Shown piece by piece: positions 7,947 through 14,648 of a stretch of DNA of 15,580 bases. Position 1 is the first letter of the stretch, and the number at the start of each line of letters is the position of its first letter. Source of the stretch: Leptospiraceae bacterium (GTDB taxonomy: Bacteria; Spirochaetota; Leptospiria; Leptospirales; Leptospiraceae). The notes beneath the pieces are model-generated. The model ran no database searches and was not told where the DNA came from. It saw only the letters and a list, made by a program, of their open reading frames with translations. The stretch is taken from assembly GCA_027485405.1 (NCBI GenBank), contig JAIXRB010000126.1:1-15580 (forward strand). Reading direction: 5' to 3'. The position numbers were made by a program, and so were the translations under genes.

Positions 7947-8986
7947 TTATTTTTTTGCCATTCCCAGAGTAAAACTGGTACAAGTGGAATGAAAATATTT
8001 AGAAAGAGAGTTGTGGTATAGCTTAAAAAAAAGCTACCAGCATACAATGGATGCCATGCATGCATTGTATGAATTACAAATGGATGAATTAGGAAAATAA
8101 ACATGCTTTGTCTTCCTATAAATCCTAACGAGCTGTGAAGCCAGCTAATACTAGAAAATTTAGACATTCCTTTTAACAAGAATCCTGAAAAAAGCACAGG
8201 GTAAGCAATATGGTGATTTTTAAGTTCTATACCAAATACCGAAATAGGAAGTAAGCAAAAGACTAAAATCATAACAGTGATTACGGAAGCGTAAGATTGT
8301 CCCAGGTTCAGGTTTTTAAATTGGCTTCTAGCTATGAGTCCAAAATGAAAAAAGAAAATAAAGTTAAAGATGCTGATGGATCGATAAACAGAGGGCAGTA
8401 GAAAATCTAAATGTCCAATGTTGGATGCCAATTGAATGAATCCAGAAATTGGCAAAAGGGAAACTAGAAATTTGCTTTCGATGAATTTACCCGGCAAAAG
8501 AAAGAAGATTAGATGAAATTGCAAAAGCAATGGGATAAAATAGTAAGGAGTGAACACTTTACCCAAAAGAGTTAATTGGAATAATTCGAGCCCAGAAAAC
8601 ACTTTGCTTTTCAGAAAATAGGCAATTAAGGACGCTAAGATATACGGTATGAGAATAGAATTTACCTTCGTTTTCCAATACCCTTCCTTCTTTTTTAGAA
8701 AAAGCCCTGAGCTTAGAATAAAGATAGGGACTGAAAACCGAGATAAGTTCGCTAGGAAAAGCGTAGCCTGGGTAATAGAACTGCTCTCTCGGATAAAATA
8801 GGTAAAGTAAGAATGGATATGAATGCAAACGATTCCGATCATTGCAAGTCCCCTCAAACTGTCCCAACTTGGACTTCGGTTCCCTTGACTTTCGGTTTCG
8901 GGGAGGGCAGGGGAAACCCCAAAAAACCAGCTCAAAAGGATCAGAATCAAGGAAAGGGCAATTCCCAGGGTTTCCCACTCCAACAT
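7943..8986 (-). CDS. Membrane acyltransferase, acyltransferase-3 family
   Basis: The 347-residue protein has about ten hydrophobic segments and the acyltransferase-3 signature: WDSLRGLAMIGIVCIHIHSY (41-60) with the conserved N-terminal R and the catalytic-type His (His56 or His58), then RFSVPIFILSSGLFL (83-97), the family's R-x-x-V-P-x-F-x-x-x-S-G-F motif. Such enzymes move acetyl or other acyl groups across the inner membrane onto surface polysaccharides, lipids or peptidoglycan; the acceptor is unknown here. An extra hydrophobic helix (about 5-24) precedes the core. The start has a strong GGAGGA Shine-Dalgarno 7 nt upstream. Its TAA and the TAA of the convergent par-operon gene are both made from the palindrome TTAA (7943-7946). 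Confidence 0.9.
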   Translation of the reverse strand: MLEWETLGIALSLILILLSWFFGVSPALPETESQGNRSPSWDSLRGLAMIGIVCIHIHSYFTYFIRESSSITQATLFLANLSRFSVPIFILSSGLFLKKKEGYWKTKVNSILIPYILASLIAYFLKSKVFSGLELFQLTLLGKVFTPYYFIPLLLQFHLIFFLLPGKFIESKFLVSLLPISGFIQLASNIGHLDFLLPSVYRSISIFNFIFFFHFGLIARSQFKNLNLGQSYASVITVMILVFCLLPISVFGIELKNHHIAYPVLFSGFLLKGMSKFSSISWLHSSLGFIGRQSMFIFLIHPFVIHTMHAWHPLYAGSFFLSYTTTLFLNIFIPLVPVLLWEWQKNN

Positions 8987-9060
8987 TTTTTGTCCTCCGA
9001 TGAAAATGAATTTAGAGAATTGAAAAGTTCGCCAAAAATAGAGATAAAGGTGATTTTAAG

Positions 9061-9501
9061 ATGAGTAAGGTCAGTTTTCCTGCCGGTCAACGGATTTTTA
9101 AAGAAGGCGATAGGAATACCGCCATGTATATTATTCTGAAGGGCAATGTTGAGATTTTTTTTACAGTAAACAACTCTCAGACCAAACTGGCTGTCATGAA
9201 TCCAGGCGATTTCTTCGGAGAAATGGCATTGTTTAGCTCTAAACCGCGAAGCGCTACCGCCAGGACAATTATCACCACTGAACTCGCTGTCATTGAAAGT
9301 AAACAACAGTTAGAGAATTTCTTAGTCAAAAATCCAAAGTTTGGCGCAAAGATGGTTTCCATTATGGCGGAAAGACTAGCAAAAACCAATGAGTTGTTAA
9401 TCTCTAGTATGGAAAACGCGACTGCAAAGAAAATCGAGTATAGTCCAATCAGAAACAGCAACGCAGATATTGACGATATTGAACCGTTAGATGATCTCTA
9501 G
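9061..9501 (+). CDS. Stand-alone cyclic-nucleotide-binding domain protein
   Basis: The 146 residues are essentially one CNMP-binding (Crp/PKA-R type) beta-roll. The phosphate-binding cassette FGEMALFSSKPRSATA (52-67) keeps Glu54 and Arg63, which contact the ribose and cyclic phosphate, so ligand binding is likely. There is no helix-turn-helix or kinase domain; after the C helix (about 95-118) comes a short acidic tail ending DIDDIEPLDDL. It is probably a cytoplasmic receptor acting through protein contacts. The ATG has AAAGGTGA 7 nt upstream. The gene converges on the small gene behind the HDOD protein, and both stops lie in CTAG (9498-9501). Confidence 0.92.
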   Translation: MSKVSFPAGQRIFKEGDRNTAMYIILKGNVEIFFTVNNSQTKLAVMNPGDFFGEMALFSSKPRSATARTIITTELAVIESKQQLENFLVKNPKFGAKMVSIMAERLAKTNELLISSMENATAKKIEYSPIRNSNADIDDIEPLDDL

Positions 9502-9749
9502 CCAAAGATGGATGGGAGATTTTGTTTCTGGATCGTAATCTCGTAAACAGGTGCGTAGGCGAGAAGAGTCTCTAGGCACGGGACTTTTCCTTCAGCGAGA
9601 ACAAACTCTTTTAATATTTCAAAAACTTCTTCTTCATCCAAATCTGAAAGCCCGGGAAACTCGGGATGCCCTTTTAAACTAAAATCTTTAGCAAAACTTG
9701 GATCTCGTTTTGCCGCATCGGAAAAATTCATCCATTCTTTCCAATGCAC
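9498..9749 (-). CDS. Small acidic protein coupled to HDOD gene
   Basis: Eighty-three residues, starting at a GTG whose first base is the last base of the HDOD stop (TAGTG), a 1-nt overlap typical of coupled translation. The sequence is acidic in the middle (LSDLDEEEVFEILKEFVLAEGKVP) with predicted helices and a Trp/Met-rich N-terminus. I recognise no domain. The tight coupling suggests a partner or modulator of the HDOD protein. An in-frame ATG at residue 7 is possible but less well placed. Confidence 0.65.
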   Translation of the reverse strand: MHWKEWMNFSDAAKRDPSFAKDFSLKGHPEFPGLSDLDEEEVFEILKEFVLAEGKVPCLETLLAYAPVYEITIQKQNLPSIFG

Positions 9750-11272
9750 TATTTTAGATTGTCCTTGTTTTCTAAGATTTTTGATTGAAAACTTTCTTCT
9801 AATTCTTTTCCGACAGCAAAGAACTCTTCTTCAGTAAAAATTCCGAATTTTTCTAGAATCTCACTTTCAACAGAATTGTAATTTCCTTTTCCATTTAGGA
9901 AATGAGAATAAATATCGGAGATGTAGATTAGCTCTGAAATAGTTCTAGCTTTGCTCTCGCACATCCAAGGTTTGTGATGAAAACGAATTACATCTAACAA
10001 AAATTCGGAGAAACCCCACTTTTTTGCCAATAGATAACCGATTTCTGAATGAGAAATCCCCATTATAAATTCTTCAGCTAATTCCGTTACATCCTCATAG
10101 CTAGTCATTCGGATTGCATTGATTTTAGTTAAAAAAGGAATATCTAAAGAAATAAGTACCATTCTACCAAGATCATGGATCAATCCGCATAGTGTTGCGA
10201 TCGACTCTAGTCCATTGCAGTCTGCATTTCTTTCGCAAAGGGATCTGGCATAAATGCTAGTTTTCAGTCCATGTGTCCAAATGTTGATTTGTTCAGGATA
10301 ACGTGCATCCAGTATTTTTCTAGCCGCCAGAGTTAAGAATACATTTCTTATATTTTGCATTCCAATGCGGATAAGTCCCTCTTTAATGTCTGTAATAGGG
10401 TTTTTGCTCAAGAAAAAAGTAGAATTTGCAATCTTCAAGATCTCGACAGCTACAGCTGGTTCTTTTTCAACTTCCGTGGCTATGCTGTCCCAAGAAACAT
10501 CGAGATCACTACATAGAACCAATAGTCGTTGGATTTGCACTGGAATGGGCGGTAAGCCATCGATCTCCGACTCAAAAAGATTGCGAATTTTTTTCTGACT
10601 TTCCTCATCTAGCAGTGACTTTGGTATCTTTACGTTAACCCTTGTATATCCTTCTCCTTTTTCTAGCTCGAAAAGGTCTTCTTCTACTCCGCTATTTCGG
10701 AGTAAGATATGAATTAGAATGATGCCAAGCCCCGAACTTTCTTCACTGTCCAAAGATTCTTTGTAAGCATCTCCAATGGAATCGAAGTTCTTAGATGCTG
10801 TGATTCTCTTTAGAATTCTCTCTTCTTCTTCTGGTAATAAATCAGCATTGTTGGTAACAGAAAAAAGCAAATACTTCTCAAAATGGCGTGCTTCCAGCAC
10901 AACTCTGTAAGGTGAATTGATAAGAAGTTCTATAACATTGGCTTTTTTTGAAGCGAAATCATTTTTGAAAAATTGCATTCCATGCGAATAATCTGTTTCA
11001 TTCTTCAAATCCAATTGGCTTTGTTTAAAAAGAACCCGTTTGGAGTTTGCTTTGTAGCCGTTTGTCACCAATTCGCTAAGAACTGTAAACAGGACTTCTT
11101 GCAAGAATTCCAGAGAAACAGTACGGAGCAGTCGACCAATCCAGATATCCAGCCCTAGGCAGTCTTCTTCCGTAAATTGGACATAATTCTGGGACAAAAC
11201 CTCACCCGACAAAAAGGCGATTCTTGTGGCTTCGAGCGTCGGTTCTACCATTCCACCTAGTTTACCATTCAC
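9749..11272 (-). CDS. HDOD-domain signalling protein with N-terminal GHKL-ATPase-like domain
   Basis: The 507 residues split into two halves. Residues about 55-218 read as a GHKL (histidine-kinase-type) ATPase fold: LSELVTNGYKAN (65-76) matches the N box with Glu67 and Asn71, FSVTNNADL (137-145) takes the place of the D-x-G-x-G box, and SSGLGIILI (179-187) matches the G-x-G-L-G box. Residues about 238-440 are an HDOD domain, beginning LPPIPVQIQRL, with His334, HDLGR (366-370), His408 and FHHKP (431-435), so the metal-type residues of an HD domain are largely kept. HDOD proteins usually act as regulators rather than proven phosphohydrolases. The start is uncertain: GTG at 11272 or ATG at 11251, since AGGTG words lie too close to both. 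It is followed by a coupled 83-residue gene. Confidence 0.85.
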   Translation of the reverse strand: MNGKLGGMVEPTLEATRIAFLSGEVLSQNYVQFTEEDCLGLDIWIGRLLRTVSLEFLQEVLFTVLSELVTNGYKANSKRVLFKQSQLDLKNETDYSHGMQFFKNDFASKKANVIELLINSPYRVVLEARHFEKYLLFSVTNNADLLPEEEERILKRITASKNFDSIGDAYKESLDSEESSGLGIILIHILLRNSGVEEDLFELEKGEGYTRVNVKIPKSLLDEESQKKIRNLFESEIDGLPPIPVQIQRLLVLCSDLDVSWDSIATEVEKEPAVAVEILKIANSTFFLSKNPITDIKEGLIRIGMQNIRNVFLTLAARKILDARYPEQINIWTHGLKTSIYARSLCERNADCNGLESIATLCGLIHDLGRMVLISLDIPFLTKINAIRMTSYEDVTELAEEFIMGISHSEIGYLLAKKWGFSEFLLDVIRFHHKPWMCESKARTISELIYISDIYSHFLNGKGNYNSVESEILEKFGIFTEEEFFAVGKELEESFQSKILENKDNLK

Positions 11273-11338
11273 CTAAGATTTAAGAAACAGAAAATTTTTC
11301 TTTTCAATACGAGATTTTCATTCTCCGATACTCTTTAT

Positions 11339-11884
11339 ATGGAATGGAAATTGGTCAGATCCCTCGTTTTAACGAAAGTCTTAATTTTAGTAACCGTTAC
11401 GTCTGTTTTGGGGCAAACTGCTTCTACAACAACCCCGCCCGCCCCAACTTCGACTACAACCGAAGAAGAGAAACATGAAGCGAGAGATGGTTCCGATAAA
11501 GAGTTTTACGAAAGCTATTACAAAAACATGCCCGAGAACTTGCCGATGTCCAAGGCAAAGCTTGAGTATAATCTTATAAAGACAATCAAACGAGAGATCA
11601 TCGGTTTCGATTTTTCTAAAGATACGATGGAGCTCACAAAGAAGATTGATGCCAATAACATCAAATACGAGCGCGTCAGTCGAGATAGCAAATGGGTGCG
11701 AGGAATTTTAACCTCTATGCCTTACATCAACAACAAAGAATACATGTATGTTGTTCGTCATGATAAGTATCTATGTTTTATGACGTTTGAAGCAAACCCA
11801 GAAAAGTACATTCAGCAGGCAAGACAAGCAAAGCTTACTTTCCCACCGAAGGATACTTTTGATGTAGTTGTTCCCAAGCCTTAA
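11339..11884 (+). CDS. Exported protein of unknown function
   Basis: The 181-residue protein has a signal peptide (Lys4, Arg8, hydrophobic 9-24, cleavage likely near VLGQ-TAST). A Thr/Pro/Ser-rich linker follows (27-42), then a charged domain rich in Lys, Tyr and Asp (DKEFYESYYKNMPENLP, IKREIIGFDFSKDTMELTKK) that ends DVVVPKP. It is probably periplasmic or surface-exposed. I know no family for it. No Shine-Dalgarno precedes the ATG; GATACT at 11327-11332 could be a -10 very close to the start, which would mean a nearly leaderless message. It converges on the two-TM protein with a 50-nt overlap of coding sequence. Confidence 0.75.
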   Translation: MEWKLVRSLVLTKVLILVTVTSVLGQTASTTTPPAPTSTTTEEEKHEARDGSDKEFYESYYKNMPENLPMSKAKLEYNLIKTIKREIIGFDFSKDTMELTKKIDANNIKYERVSRDSKWVRGILTSMPYINNKEYMYVVRHDKYLCFMTFEANPEKYIQQARQAKLTFPPKDTFDVVVPKP

Positions 11885-12341
11885 AAGAAAAGCTTCCAAC
11901 CCAGCTTAGTAGAAGAACAATCTCTCCTACTAAGCAAAGCAGAAATAAGTTTTCCAATAGGGGAGGGGCCTCACTATTGCTCTTGATTTTGGATATAGCA
12001 GAAGATTGCCCCAAAATGTTAACTTCCTTTCGATAGATTTCAATGCTATCGCCCAATCGCATTTTCTTATAAAGTTCATAATCGATCAATTCATTGGAAA
12101 TGAAAAGCACCCCAGTGCTTGAATTAAAAGAATATGTAACAAGATACGCGAATGTATTTTTGATTGGTCGCTTAGTGAGTTCTTGCACATATCCAAATCC
12201 TAAGTTGTGGCCTTGCTCAAGAGTTGAGAATTTACTCTTTAAATTTGAATTTTCAAAAGCTACGATTGCAAAGAGGATAGTCCAGACTAACAAAGTCCAG
12301 GAAGTTATATTGAAAACCCAATGACTGATTTTCTGATTCAA
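11835..12341 (-). CDS. Two-TM membrane protein, DUF3592-like layout
   Basis: The 168 residues have one TM helix at about 9-29, an extracytoplasmic beta-type region (about 45-125, with YLVTYSFNSSTG, GDSIEIYRKEVN and GQSSAISK) and a second TM at about 131-150. The order TM, V-x-Y-x-F strand, G-D-x-I/V-x-V/I-Y, TM recalls DUF3592 proteins; I would not press this. The TTG start at 12341-12339 overlaps the STAS stop in TTGA, so it is coupled to the STAS gene. The 3' end overlaps the convergent exported-protein gene by 50 nt, an unusually long tail-to-tail overlap. Function unknown. Confidence 0.7.
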   Translation of the reverse strand: MNQKISHWVFNITSWTLLVWTILFAIVAFENSNLKSKFSTLEQGHNLGFGYVQELTKRPIKNTFAYLVTYSFNSSTGVLFISNELIDYELYKKMRLGDSIEIYRKEVNILGQSSAISKIKSNSEAPPLLENLFLLCLVGEIVLLLSWVGSFSFKAWEQLHQKYPSVGK

Positions 12342-12694
12342 TCGACAGAAAAAGAAGCAAGAGCCTCTTCTTTGGATTCAAAATGTGGAAAGGCCTGCAA
12401 GAGGCCCAACAATTGAAAAACTTGAGAAACTGTAGGCGGAATTGAGATCAATGCAAATTGGCAGTTAGCTCTCAAAAGTTTAGATTTTAGATCTAGAAGC
12501 ATTCGAATGCCCATGCTCGAAATGTATTTCAGTTCGGACAAGTCGATGAGAAGGGGCAAAGCAGGTGGACTCCCAGCCGTATCTGGGATCTCTTTTGTAA
12601 AAGTATCTAATGGACCAGACTCGATTCTACCGAAAATCCGAATCCAGATTACATCCGTTTCTATCGTTTTCTCAACTCTGAATTGTCGCTCCAT
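12338..12694 (-). CDS. STAS-domain protein (anti-sigma-factor antagonist type)
   Basis: All 118 residues form one STAS domain. The diagnostic segment LLIDLSELKYISSMGIRMLLDL (48-69) is the D-L-S-x-L-x-x-I-x-S-S-x-G-x-x-x-L motif; Ser59 is at the position phosphorylated by anti-sigma kinases in SpoIIAA-like proteins. It is cytoplasmic and would act by partner switching with a kinase-type anti-sigma factor. No sigma factor or anti-sigma kinase is visible in this window, unless the GHKL-like half of the HDOD protein serves. It starts 6 nt after the NAD-kinase-like stop and overlaps the next gene. Confidence 0.92.
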   Translation of the reverse strand: MERQFRVEKTIETDVIWIRIFGRIESGPLDTFTKEIPDTAGSPPALPLLIDLSELKYISSMGIRMLLDLKSKLLRANCQFALISIPPTVSQVFQLLGLLQAFPHFESKEEALASFSVD

Positions 12695-12699
12695 TCTAG

Positions 12700-13608
12700 T
12701 TACTTTTCCTTTTTTGGAACAACGACCGCTAAAGTTGAATCCGCAATTCGAAATATAGCTTTCGAGAAAGGAGGAAAAGCATAATGCCTTTCGGTCAAAG
12801 AGTCTATTGCAATTCCTCCGTTCATTTCTGACACAACCTCCACTTCTTTCTGAGTTCTAAAATCTGCCAATGAAAACTCTTGTCTGTTTTTTGCAGTTCT
12901 GAGCTCTCTAGCATAAACTTGGAAGTGGGATTTGTTTTTAGGGAACGGCTGAAATTTTTTAGGAGAACAGGAAGCGATCCAACCTGTTGACCCAGCACCC
13001 GTATAAAGCAAAAGACCAGAACATTTTTGTTCTTCAGATTCTTTTTCGTGTTGGATCCAGTAACGAGATGTTAGATCAGGACTGTTGTTTCGAACACTTA
13101 TTTCGCAAATAGCCGGGACAGTTTCCACTTTTGTTCCGTCAGGATAATGTATGTTAGTAGAGATTTGCGTCCAATGTTCTACTAAAAGTGAGTCATAGTT
13201 TTGATTTTTTGCATCTAGCAAGGATTCCGCTGTAAATGGGAGCAAAGCACCAACGGAACTGTTTGGATCAGAATTACAACCTAAAATAGTTGTCCCACCC
13301 ATCTTATGAGCGACATAGGTGAAGTGATTGTCTCCACCATGTGAAATCACAAGATCAAAATTTGATTTTGCTAATACGATTTCTAAGTTCTCGCGAAAAA
13401 TGTACTCTGCGTCGGGAAAAACTCTCTCTTTTAGAAAGGCTCTAGAACTCAATTGTCTTTCATGAGATTCAAAAGTTCTTTGAAAGACCTCATCTTTTTC
13501 TCGAGAGATCTTTCGATACTCTGAAAGACTGCCATATGCCTCTATATCCAGCTCGTATTTTGTTCTTTTCTGTACGACAAGTATTCGTTGGAAGAGTTTG
13601 TGAGCCAT
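12700..13608 (-). CDS. NAD-kinase-family protein (NADK2-like)
   Basis: The 302 residues carry NAD-kinase fold motifs: DLVISHGGDNHF (85-96) for the GGDG ATP-site loop with Asp93, TTILGCNSDPNSSVG (106-120) for the family's G-V/C-N-x-D segment, and LLLYTGAGSTGW (199-210) for the conserved T-G-S-T-G-W-type NAD loop. The fourth residue of GGDG is Asn here. The N(S/T)DP-xxS-x-G wording is closer to the mitochondrial NADK2 type than to the ordinary bacterial NadK. The likely reaction is ATP-dependent phosphorylation of NAD to NADP, but the change in the loop leaves activity or substrate open. It leads an operon with the STAS and two-TM proteins. TTGCAT (13668-13663) and TTTATT (13646-13641), 16 nt apart, are possible promoter elements. 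Confidence 0.8.
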   Translation of the reverse strand: MAHKLFQRILVVQKRTKYELDIEAYGSLSEYRKISREKDEVFQRTFESHERQLSSRAFLKERVFPDAEYIFRENLEIVLAKSNFDLVISHGGDNHFTYVAHKMGGTTILGCNSDPNSSVGALLPFTAESLLDAKNQNYDSLLVEHWTQISTNIHYPDGTKVETVPAICEISVRNNSPDLTSRYWIQHEKESEEQKCSGLLLYTGAGSTGWIASCSPKKFQPFPKNKSHFQVYARELRTAKNRQEFSLADFRTQKEVEVVSEMNGGIAIDSLTERHYAFPPFSKAIFRIADSTLAVVVPKKEK

Positions 13609-13783
13609 GGATTATTAAAAAACCCTCTATTCCTTAGGAAAATAAAGGTTTTTTTCGAAAAAATGCAAATTTATTAAGAAAAAACCACAAAAATAACTAT
13701 TTGATTTGATTTTGCACTTGTACTAAATCATGTGTTCATAGAATTTAACGTAATTCAGTATCGGTTTAGAGGATAACCTAAGT
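13609..13783. other. AT-rich divergent intergenic region
   Basis: This 175-base gap between the NAD-kinase-like and HU-family genes is very AT-rich with several A and T tracts. It holds possible promoters for both sides and an inverted repeat, AAAAAACC (13617-13624) with GGTTTTTT (13647-13654), enclosing a smaller TTCC/GGAA hairpin. No RNA gene or small ORF is supported. Confidence 0.5.
13717..13744 (+). promoter_or_regulatory. Candidate promoter of HU-family gene
   Basis: TAGAAT (13739-13744) matches the -10 consensus at 5 of 6 positions. TTGTAC (13717-13722) is a partial -35 at 16-nt spacing, preceded by A/T tracts that could act as an UP element. A start near 13751 leaves a leader of about 33 nt with AGAGGA at 13768-13773. 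Confidence 0.4.
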
Positions 13784-14092
13784 ATGGCAACTGCAACTCC
13801 ATCCCCCATGAAAAAGAATGAAATGCTCAGTGAACTTTCTAGCTCACTTGGCATAACCAAAAAAGAAGCGAACGCATTTTTAGAAGGCTTTGTAGAGCTA
13901 GCTTACAAAGAAACTAAGAAAAATGGCGTTTTTATTATCCCTGGTCTTGGCAAACTAGTCAAAAAGAACAAGCCTAAGAGAAAAGGAAGAAACCCAGCAA
14001 CTGGCGAGGCAATCATGATTCCTGCGAAGTTAGTCGTGAAGTTTTCGCTTTCTAAGACTTGCAAGGACGCAATCGTTCCTCCAAAAAAATAG
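13784..14092 (+). CDS. HU/IHF-family nucleoid DNA-binding protein
   Basis: The 102-residue protein is a full HU fold plus a short N-terminal tail (MATATPSPM). Residues 10-50 give the helical dimerisation part (KKNEMLSELSSSLGITKKEANAFLEGFVELAYKE) and 51-95 the beta arm with FIIPGLGKLVKKNKPKRKGRNPATGE, including the R-x-x-R-N-P-x-T-G-E arm-tip signature that inserts a Pro into the minor groove. It bends and compacts DNA as a dimer. AGAGGA lies 10 nt before the ATG. A strong hairpin begins 10 nt after the stop. The extra lysines in the arm (KKNKPKRKGR) make it more basic than typical HU. Confidence 0.95.
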   Translation: MATATPSPMKKNEMLSELSSSLGITKKEANAFLEGFVELAYKETKKNGVFIIPGLGKLVKKNKPKRKGRNPATGEAIMIPAKLVVKFSLSKTCKDAIVPPKK

Positions 14093-14102
14093 TCTCCCCA
14101 CT

Positions 14103-14140
14103 TTTCTCTCTGAAAACGAAGGTTCTTTTTCAGAGAGAAA
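14103..14140 (+). terminator. Strong hairpin after HU gene (terminator or RBS-masking hairpin)
   Basis: TTTCTCTCTGAAAA (14103-14116) and TTTTCAGAGAGAAA (14127-14140) are perfect 14-bp complements around a 10-base loop. The following bases are TCATTTTTG, a short, interrupted T run. It fits a terminator for the HU gene, but the right arm also contains the AGAGAG that would be the ribosome site of the next gene's TTG start at 14147, so it may control readthrough or translation instead. Confidence 0.65.
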
Positions 14141-14146
14141 TCATTT

Positions 14147-14638
14147 TTGAATACCCAAAATTCTAAACTTTTGACTACTCCAAAAGAACGATTTCCTTTT
14201 AAACCGTTCCAAGACTCTTTTCTTCTTGAAATACTAACTATGTACTATTCAAAACAATATCCAGAAGAACAGAATCTCGTAAGCCATTTCGAAAGTAAAT
14301 GGCAGAATAAGCAGTTTACTTTTTCTCCCAATCAATGGAAACAGATTCATATGGTCACTTTTGCGAATAACATTCGTGATTGGATACATACTGGGTCTGA
14401 CCAGAAGATTTTAGATCTGCTCGAAAACCTAGTTTCAGGCAAAGAACCAGCAACTGCCGAAGGATCTTTAGATGTTGCACTAGAATTAGTTGAGTGGATC
14501 TTTACAGGTTTTGAAAAGGACAACGTAGTTTTAGAGTTCTTGCAGTTCTTTCTAGGAAAGCTTCCCGGCTTCGAAGGAGACTTTTTGAACGGTCTCCGAA
14601 AAGCCTATGAATCAGAAGTTAACGAACCTAAACCTTGA
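14147..14638 (+). CDS. Helical protein of unknown function downstream of HU
   Basis: The 163-residue protein is read from a TTG at 14147, the first possible start after an in-frame stop at 14111; AGAGAG in the hairpin arm is 8-12 nt upstream. A later ATG (14240) would remove 31 residues and has no Shine-Dalgarno. It has no signal peptide or TM segment. The sequence is hydrophilic with many aromatic residues and several helices (FLLEILTMYYSKQYPEEQN, WKQIHMVTFANNIRDWIHTG, LDVALELVEWIFTGFEKD, VLEFLQFFLGKLPGF). I recognise no family. The lack of room for a promoter between the hairpin and the start suggests co-transcription with the HU gene. Confidence 0.7.
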   Translation: MNTQNSKLLTTPKERFPFKPFQDSFLLEILTMYYSKQYPEEQNLVSHFESKWQNKQFTFSPNQWKQIHMVTFANNIRDWIHTGSDQKILDLLENLVSGKEPATAEGSLDVALELVEWIFTGFEKDNVVLEFLQFFLGKLPGFEGDFLNGLRKAYESEVNEPKP

Positions 14639-14648
14639 AGAAATGATC

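Noticed and set aside
13617..13655. AAAAAACC/GGTTTTTT inverted repeat as an attenuator of the NAD-kinase-like gene
   Set aside because: The stem is almost all A/T, and if the candidate promoter at 13668-13641 is right the upstream arm is not transcribed.
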